From Neoarius graeffei (Eukaryota; Chordata; Actinopteri; Siluriformes; Ariidae), in NCBI RefSeq assembly GCF_027579695.1, contig NC_083596.1, forward strand, positions 20,004,255 to 20,068,254: a stretch of DNA of 64,000 bases, in the 5' to 3' direction. A program made the position numbers and the translations under genes. Below are positions 58,967 to 64,000 of the stretch, piece by piece. How positions within the stretch are numbered: position 1 is the first letter of the stretch; the number at the start of each line of letters is the position of its first letter. The notes below the pieces were generated by a model. The model saw only the letters and a program-made list of their open reading frames with translations. It was not told the DNA's origin and searched no databases.

Positions 58967-60278
58967 TAGGGTTGGGCAGTATCCAAATTTTGATACCTTT
59001 AAACTGTCTGTGTTTTCCCGGGGTATACGGTATTACCGAGAAAAAAATATACATTTTGTTTCGGCCTACTGTGTAACGTGCGCCTATACCGGCGGACCTT
59101 GTCCAGACCTGCGCCTATGCCTCAAATTTACTATTTAAAAGCAGCATAGCGAATTATGTGCATTGTGGTATGGATTAAGCAGCAAAGTGAATTTTGTGCA
59201 TTGATGAATGATTAAGAGATATTTCAAAGCATCACGCAACTCTTCCTTCATCTTGAAAATAGCATTCAACTGTCGTTTACACGTCTGCGTTGAAACACCA
59301 TTTGCAGCACTATTTCACCTACTCCATCAAAAAAAAGTACACGATGAGCAGGATCATACCCTTTCAAGCATGGGAAATAAAAAAAAAAGAAAAGAAAATC
59401 AACCAACACCCCGTTTAGACTGCGCGATAAACCATATTCTTCAGCGCAAATGAGGCGAACCTAATTCAAATGCGTGATAGCTGCACAAGGCAAAATCATA
59501 TGGGCCCACGTCATGCCATGGCGGTGAAATTAATAATCAAATGGCCTTACCTTGCTTAAAACGTTGTCTTGATCACATAACTCCTTACAATTATTCCACT
59601 TAAATCCATACGGTTTAACACACCCAACAAAGATAGCAAGCGCATTGCTAATTCCCACCAGAAACCTAACAGTTTACGCTACGATGTTTTCTTCCGTAGA
59701 TGACATTTCAAACGTTTATTACCCACATCCCAAATGTCATACGTTATATTATTTTACCTTGTTGTTACTCATGTAACCTACTCAAAACACTCAGATTGGA
59801 GGTGTTCCCCTCTCGCGCCGTGACCGTCTTCTTACATATTTTACACACAGCTTCATCTGTGTTTGCTGGCTCTCCCTTTTCGTTTGGTTTGAAACCAAAA
59901 TACTGCCACACTGCCGATGTTTTTTTTGTTTTTTTTGCCACTAACTCGTTATCTTGACTTGCCATCTTTCAACCGCGGTCTCAGTCTCTTGCGAAGCTTT
60001 CTGTCAGACTCCAAATGTCACGCAGGGTTTCCATGGTAACGACATAAACAACCCTGCACGCGATGAGAACTTCTTTAGGAAATTGATAGAATTAGTGAAA
60101 ATACGATCACACAGTTATTCGGGATGATCTTCAATTTATTATTTTATATTATGACCTCATGTACTCCATATTTATTTAGATATTATATATTTTTTTAAAA
60201 TGACGGTAATGAGACCGATACCGTTGGTACTTTTGGATACCTCGGGATACCTTCTTACCGTAATACCGCCCAACCCTA
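58967..60278 (-). mobile_element. hAT element, non-autonomous, with exact 8-bp duplication
   Basis: A 1312-bp element starts TAGGGTTGGGC and ends GCCCAACCCTA, flanked by GACTCCAT at 58959-58966 and 60279-60286. The other copy of repeat U has this site once (GACTCCGT as complement near 55997). The interior keeps the start of a BED-type transposase on the minus strand, but no catalytic core. Subterminal TACCG/CGGTA motifs repeat near both ends. Confidence 0.95.
59765..59965 (-). pseudogene. BED zinc-finger N-terminus of a hAT transposase
   Basis: The frame opens MASQDNELVAKKTKKTSAVW, continues YFGF and has the first BED zinc pair CKICKK at about residues 42-47, then NTSNL. The histidine pair expected next is lost to a frame change near residue 58. 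This is the DNA-binding part of hAT/ZBED-type transposases. The RNase H-like catalytic domain and dimerisation region are absent, so the copy cannot mobilise itself. Confidence 0.82.
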
Positions 60279-60335
60279 GACTCCATATCACAATCCACCT
60301 TCACAGGTATCAGTATTCTTCTGGGATACGCACCA
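60279..60335 (-). repeat. Repeat U, right part after the hAT insertion
   Basis: Resumes the match to the repeat U copy at 55925-55990 (CACAATCCACCTTCACAGGT, TCTTCTGGG). Confidence 0.75.
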
Positions 60336-60489
60336 GGCACTGATTTGAATAATTTTGGAAATATATCCAGATGTATAAAGTGGTCAAGGCTGCAGATTTG
60401 CATATTGTAGAAGAGTTGACTATTGTCCATGGAAGAGGTTCGCACTCCGAGTGCTCTTCTAGTTCATTAAATGAAATGTCCTGATTTAC

Positions 60490-61372
60490 ATTTCTGCAGC
60501 TTGAACTGCACATGAGGCTTGTAGTACTCGAGTCCGACTCGTGCCCTAATTTTAAGGACTTGTGACTTGACTTGAACACTGATGACTCGGACTCGTGCAT
60601 TAACTGCATTCGGACTTGTAAATTGGAGACAAGGACTTGGATTGTTTTTCTTTCTTTATTGGTAACATGCCATAATAATTTGGCAAAAGATATTTATATC
60701 TAAATTAATTTTGTACTAATTTCAAGCAAGTGTGTCACACCTGCGAACCTTGGTGCATGCATCAGATAGACTCTCGGGCACGCTCCGGCCAGCATGCGTA
60801 CCAAGCGGACTCTCGGGTATGCGCGGTAAACAACTCGTACCTGCACAGGATTAAGGCGCAATCAGCGCACCTATATAAAAACTGTGAAAACACACTTCCT
60901 TTGCAAAGTATTGAGTTGTGTTGCTGACACATTACTGAGCCTTATTTACTTGTTTGGTTTCCTGAGCCCTGATTTCCTGTTTCTCGTCTTTGATTCTGCC
61001 GAGTCTACGATAGCCTGTTTGTGCCTCGCTCGACATATTGCCTGTTTCACTCTTTTACGATTTTGCCTGCCATTCTGGATTGTTTACCGTCTTCACTTGT
61101 ATTAATAAACACACCTTCTGCACTTGCATCCAACTCCCAACCATCTCTAACAGAATACTTCGCACTCGCTGACAAAGAGAATGCACATTCACCTATTCAT
61201 ACGCCATGTTCAGGAATGTTAATGGCACTGAAACAGCCACTGCCAAATGGTGCAGTTGGAGTCTTGTTCCCGGATTCGACTCGAAATTTTTTTTTAATGA
61301 TTTGGACTTGAACACTGGGGACTCGAGACTGGACTCGGACTCGAGGTTTAGGGACTCGACTACAACACTGCT
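60490..61372. mobile_element. TIR-bounded element with ACTCGAGTC motifs enclosing an LTR-like block
   Basis: The left end reads CTTGTAGTACTCGAGTCCGA; the right end, as complement, reads GTTGTAGTCGAGTCC. GGACTTG/GACTCG words recur in both arms. The middle is occupied by the LTR-like sequence at 60733-61152. The class is not assigned. Confidence 0.55.
60733..61152 (+). mobile_element. LTR of a gypsy-type retrotransposon (probable)
   Basis: The sequence starts TGTCACACC, has a TATA-like CTATATAAAAAC at about 60869, a pyrimidine-rich leader (CCTGAGCCCTGATTTCCTG) and a polyadenylation signal AATAAA near 61103, and ends CTCTAACA. The order matches fish gypsy LTRs as recalled. About 50 bp of leader-like sequence follows (AGAATACTTCGCAC). 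A 5-bp duplication was not found, so it may be an LTR left by a deletion. Confidence 0.6.
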
Positions 61373-61419
61373 GCACATACACATCATGGTGTAGTTACAA
61401 ACTGATTAAACATTGATTA

Positions 61420-62047
61420 TATATGGGTCATTCTAAAATTCGGGGTACATTTCACATCTCTGAGATAAACCTTTTGTTATTTTCCACAAAAGAAATATTT
61501 ATTGAATGAGTTATGCAAATTATGACAAACTTTCACCAATAGCAATGCTTGATGTACATTTTAGACCCAATTTAACCATAAAACATGAAATAAATGACTC
61601 CCGCCCCTCCTCCCCCCACATTGTCAGCTGTCTTTGACTCCTGATTCATCCATTCAACTCGAATAAACATGAAGTGATTCAGTCTCATAATCGGTCTTTT
61701 GGAGCTCATTCTATTAACTGTTCTAAAATCAATTGCATAGAAAGTCTATTTTCTGTGTGATGTGAAATTTCAGTAATAAAAAAAATTATATTTTTTTTAT
61801 CCATCCCAATGTTCGTCAACTCCGTTAACTCGGTTATAAAATCCACAAAGACTTTTAATAATACGCTTGACACCCGCATCGAGAGATGTCACTTCCTCCG
61901 ACAGGAAACTTCAGAAAGGCAGTGAGGTATGTTATGTTTGTTCTTTCATTAATTTGAACGAAGTGTTGAGGATACACCAACAGCAGATTAATTGTTCGTC
62001 AAATCTGTTATTGTGATATTGGAGTCAATTTCTCGCTCATTTTTTAA

Positions 62048-62087
<40 letters not shown>

Positions 62088-62296
62088 TGATTAAAATCCA
62101 TAAAATCCTGTTTTTATACACGCCATGTCGTAGCTAGCTCGAGGTTAGCAGTTGGAGTGAAGACACAAAATGGCGGAAGATGTCAACTCTGTTATCACCA
62201 ATTCTGTTGCTGGATTGCCCAGTTTAACGAGAACAGAGCTGACGATGACTAACACAGTCAACACTTGAAATGTACCCGCAATTACAGAATGGGCCG
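61420..62296. mobile_element. TIR-bounded element of unknown class
   Basis: The left end ATGGGTCATTCTAAAATTCG then GGGTACATTTCA, and the right end TGAAATGTACCCGCAATTAC then AGAATGGGCC, form imperfect inverted repeats of about 35 bp. An AAT tract lies at about 62048-62086. A start ATGGCGGAAGATGTC at 62170 reads about 30 codons only. Confidence 0.6.
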
Positions 62297-62673
62297 TGTA
62301 TATTTAAAAAAAAAAAAAAAACAGTATTGTGTGTGACTCATTTGTGAAATTTATCATCCATTCTCTATTCATGATACCTCTTAAGAAGAACTGCTTCACC
62401 TGACAGGCATCATACTACATTTTGTTAACGTTACCAGCACGGACTGCGATTTTAAACTGGTTCAACACTTTGTTCAACTTGCGCTCGGGACTTTTTTTTT
62501 TTTTTAAATTAGCAAAGGATGCATTTCTCCCAATATTTACAATGTGGTATTCATTATACCACATCACACTTCCTGTAAAGGAGGTTAACACCTTCAGGTT
62601 AAAGATGTTAACACCGTGAATGTGGTATTCATGTTCATATAATGCAGACTCGAGAGAAGGAAGGTTGTCTTAC
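62297..62673. other. No recognised gene
   Basis: Homopolymer runs and unassigned sequence. Confidence 0.4.
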
Positions 62674-62745
62674 CTGAGCTGTACGTGTTAGGAGTTGTTC
62701 GTTGGTTGTAAGAGCGAGCAGATACTCCTGAAGTATGCCCTGCTC
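62674..62745 (-). CDS. Candidate internal host exon
   Basis: On the minus strand a long T tract ending CCAG precedes 24 codons beginning EQGILQEYLLALTTNEQLLT and ending RTAQ. A donor CAG|GTAAGA follows. Both boundaries are phase 0 and the peptide looks helical or coiled-coil. The gene is not recognised. The T tract could also be a chance homopolymer. Confidence 0.42.
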
Positions 62746-62889
62746 CTGGAAAAAAAAAAAAAAAAAAAAAACCAAAAAAAAAAAAAAAAAAAAAAAAACC
62801 GCGCAGCCGTGTGTCAGATAATACTCCACTCCCAAAACTGCAATCTCAAATAACATAATTATACAGTGTACAAACTGTTTACATTTCAG

Positions 62890-62928
62890 AACAAACTCCT
62901 GGAAAACATTAATGCGCAGATCACCAGG
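62890..62928 (+). CDS. Candidate 39-bp host exon on the plus strand
   Basis: An acceptor TTTACATTTCAG precedes 13 codons reading NKLLENINAQITR, followed by GTAAGC. The boundaries are consensus-like, but the segment is short and lies opposite in strand to the candidate at 62674, so at most one may be right. Confidence 0.3.
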
Positions 62929-63811
62929 GTAAGCTCTACTTCATCTAATGCAATAAACAATAAAATCGATGATGGCACCAAAGTCATCCCTTATCTTCTC
63001 CCGGTGTTGGCATTTCATCCATTTGCACACCGACAAATTGATTTTCCAACTGCATTTATTCACTGGCGATGAAGTGGAGGACTTGCAGACAGACCAGCTA
63101 GCTTTGAGACAGATAAGACGTTTGCAGTGTTTATAAAGAGACTAAATGTAGGATTGGGGCAGAAAAATGTCCTGCAGGAGACATCGTCCTGATTCAAGCC
63201 AGACTCCTCTTCTGTCTCTCTGAGCTCTGTTTAAACCGCTCCAGTCTTAATGCCATCTACGGTAAGAAGGTGCACTGTTTCCTGATGATGAACTTTTGTG
63301 GAAAATTGCTGAGGGATTAGTGTTGTGTTTTGGGGTTTGTTTTTTTTGGGTCAGTACCCATGTGTCCTTACTGAGCTTCACCACTCTATCTACAGTGTTA
63401 ACGGTAAATCAGCCTGGAGTTACATACAGGCTGACTGAGCGGTACTTGCAGTATATACTGCATGGCATGATTGATTGTGGCGCATATACATACAGCAAAT
63501 AGGCATCTATTATAACGTAGAAATGTTCACCAGTTCACGAATAAACCTGACTGAAAACTGAACGGGTTGGAAGCCGGTAACCAATGAACCACGTTCTGCT
63601 CGTCACAGCACGATTAGAATAAACTCTAATAAAATGGCTGCCAAATATAAAAACATAAAATGTTTCCAATTATGAATGTGCATCTCCATCACTGAGGCAG
63701 ATGCGATACACATCTTGAAGTACTGCCATTGATCTGATACATTAAAAATACATATGAAGCAATGACTAATAATATCTCAGGGTCTTGCTCAAGTGATGGT
63801 AAAATGGACCG
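62929..63811. other. No recognised gene
   Basis: Unassigned sequence with short frames only. Confidence 0.4.
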
Positions 63812-64000
63812 TGAGATGGACAGGCGGATTGGGGCAGCATCAGCAGTAATGTGGGCATTGTACGGGTCCGTCGTGGTGAAGAGAGAGCTGAGCCGGAAGG
63901 CAAAGCTTTCAATTTACCAGTAAATCTCTGTTTCAACCCTCACCTATGGTAATGAGCTTTGGCTAGTGACCGAAAAGATGAGATTGTGGATACAAGTGGC
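63812..64000 (+). mobile_element. LINE fragment, same family as 10773-11478
   Basis: It matches from the EMDRRIG to the ELWLVTE region of the LINE at 10773, with stops in frame, and runs off the window end. Confidence 0.85.

Noticed and set aside
62635..62856. 73-codon frame with a run of phenylalanines
   Set aside because: Crosses long A/T homopolymers; only the 72-nt splice-flanked part is kept as a candidate exon.

Overview
This window is eukaryotic nuclear DNA from a teleost fish. It has AT-rich non-coding sequence, many CA/GT, GA and AAT microsatellites, and a dense, nested population of transposable elements typical of ray-finned fish: several Tc1/mariner families, hAT elements, L2-type and other LINEs, tRNA-derived SINEs and THAP-containing DNA transposons. 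A siluriform (catfish-like) genome is possible from the SINE/Tc1 mix, but this is recollection and the sequence alone does not settle it. No bacterial or viral gene organisation is present, and no complete host protein-coding gene can be named.

Layout. 1-5.6 kb: Tc1 arms and MITEs with SINE copies and a CA/TA microsatellite. 6.0-6.45 kb: a palindromic CACATGTG-rich MITE. 7.57-9.17 kb: a complete Tc1-like transposon with an intact DD34E transposase, the best candidate for a functional mobile gene. 10.0-11.6 kb: a nested composite (palindromic repeat with a possible Crypton-like N-terminus, an AAT tract, a SINE and a LINE). 12.4-16.5 kb: a Tc1 arm split by a SINE, then a full-length but decayed Tc1. 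18.2-19.6 kb: a THAP exon split by a LINE piece, then a partial Tc1 split by a 233-bp LTR-like insertion. 20.9-27.4 kb: SINEs, a MITE split by a SINE, and unclassified repeats. 27.6-29.1 kb: a DNA transposon inside a CA microsatellite. 29.5-30.3 kb: a dimeric 167-bp tandem array. 31.6-32.9 kb: a MITE next to a THAP-bearing element with a triplicated end. 34.9-37.8 kb: an L2-type LINE with a 921-codon open frame. 38.1-40.4 kb: a 49-bp minisatellite of about 39 units split by a SINE. 40.7-41.9 kb: a 571-bp duplication with a degenerate short-unit array. 42-45.3 kb: SINE variants, a second palindromic-repeat copy and a Tc1-type MITE split by a SINE. 46.3-48 kb: a decayed hAT-like element. 48-50 kb: TE-poor DNA with two candidate terminal host exons on the minus strand. 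51.3-52.4 kb: a tandem repeat. 53.3-57.9 kb: MITEs, SINEs, an unclassified repeat and another THAP fragment. 58.5-60.3 kb: a second, inverted copy of the unclassified repeat split by a hAT element. 60.5-62.3 kb: two further TIR-bounded elements, one containing an LTR-like block. 62.6-63.0 kb: candidate exons on both strands. 63.8 kb to the end: a LINE fragment that runs off the window.

How the parts relate. The coding capacity visible here belongs to mobile elements. One SINE family accounts for about seventeen copies, and most full copies have readable target-site duplications. At least nine sit inside other repeats, so the order of insertion can be read. The SINE 3' end resembles the tail of the LINE at 10.8-11.5 kb, and a second SINE type shares its tail with the L2 LINE, as expected when SINEs borrow LINE machinery. 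Three separate THAP zinc-finger fragments lie within 40 kb.
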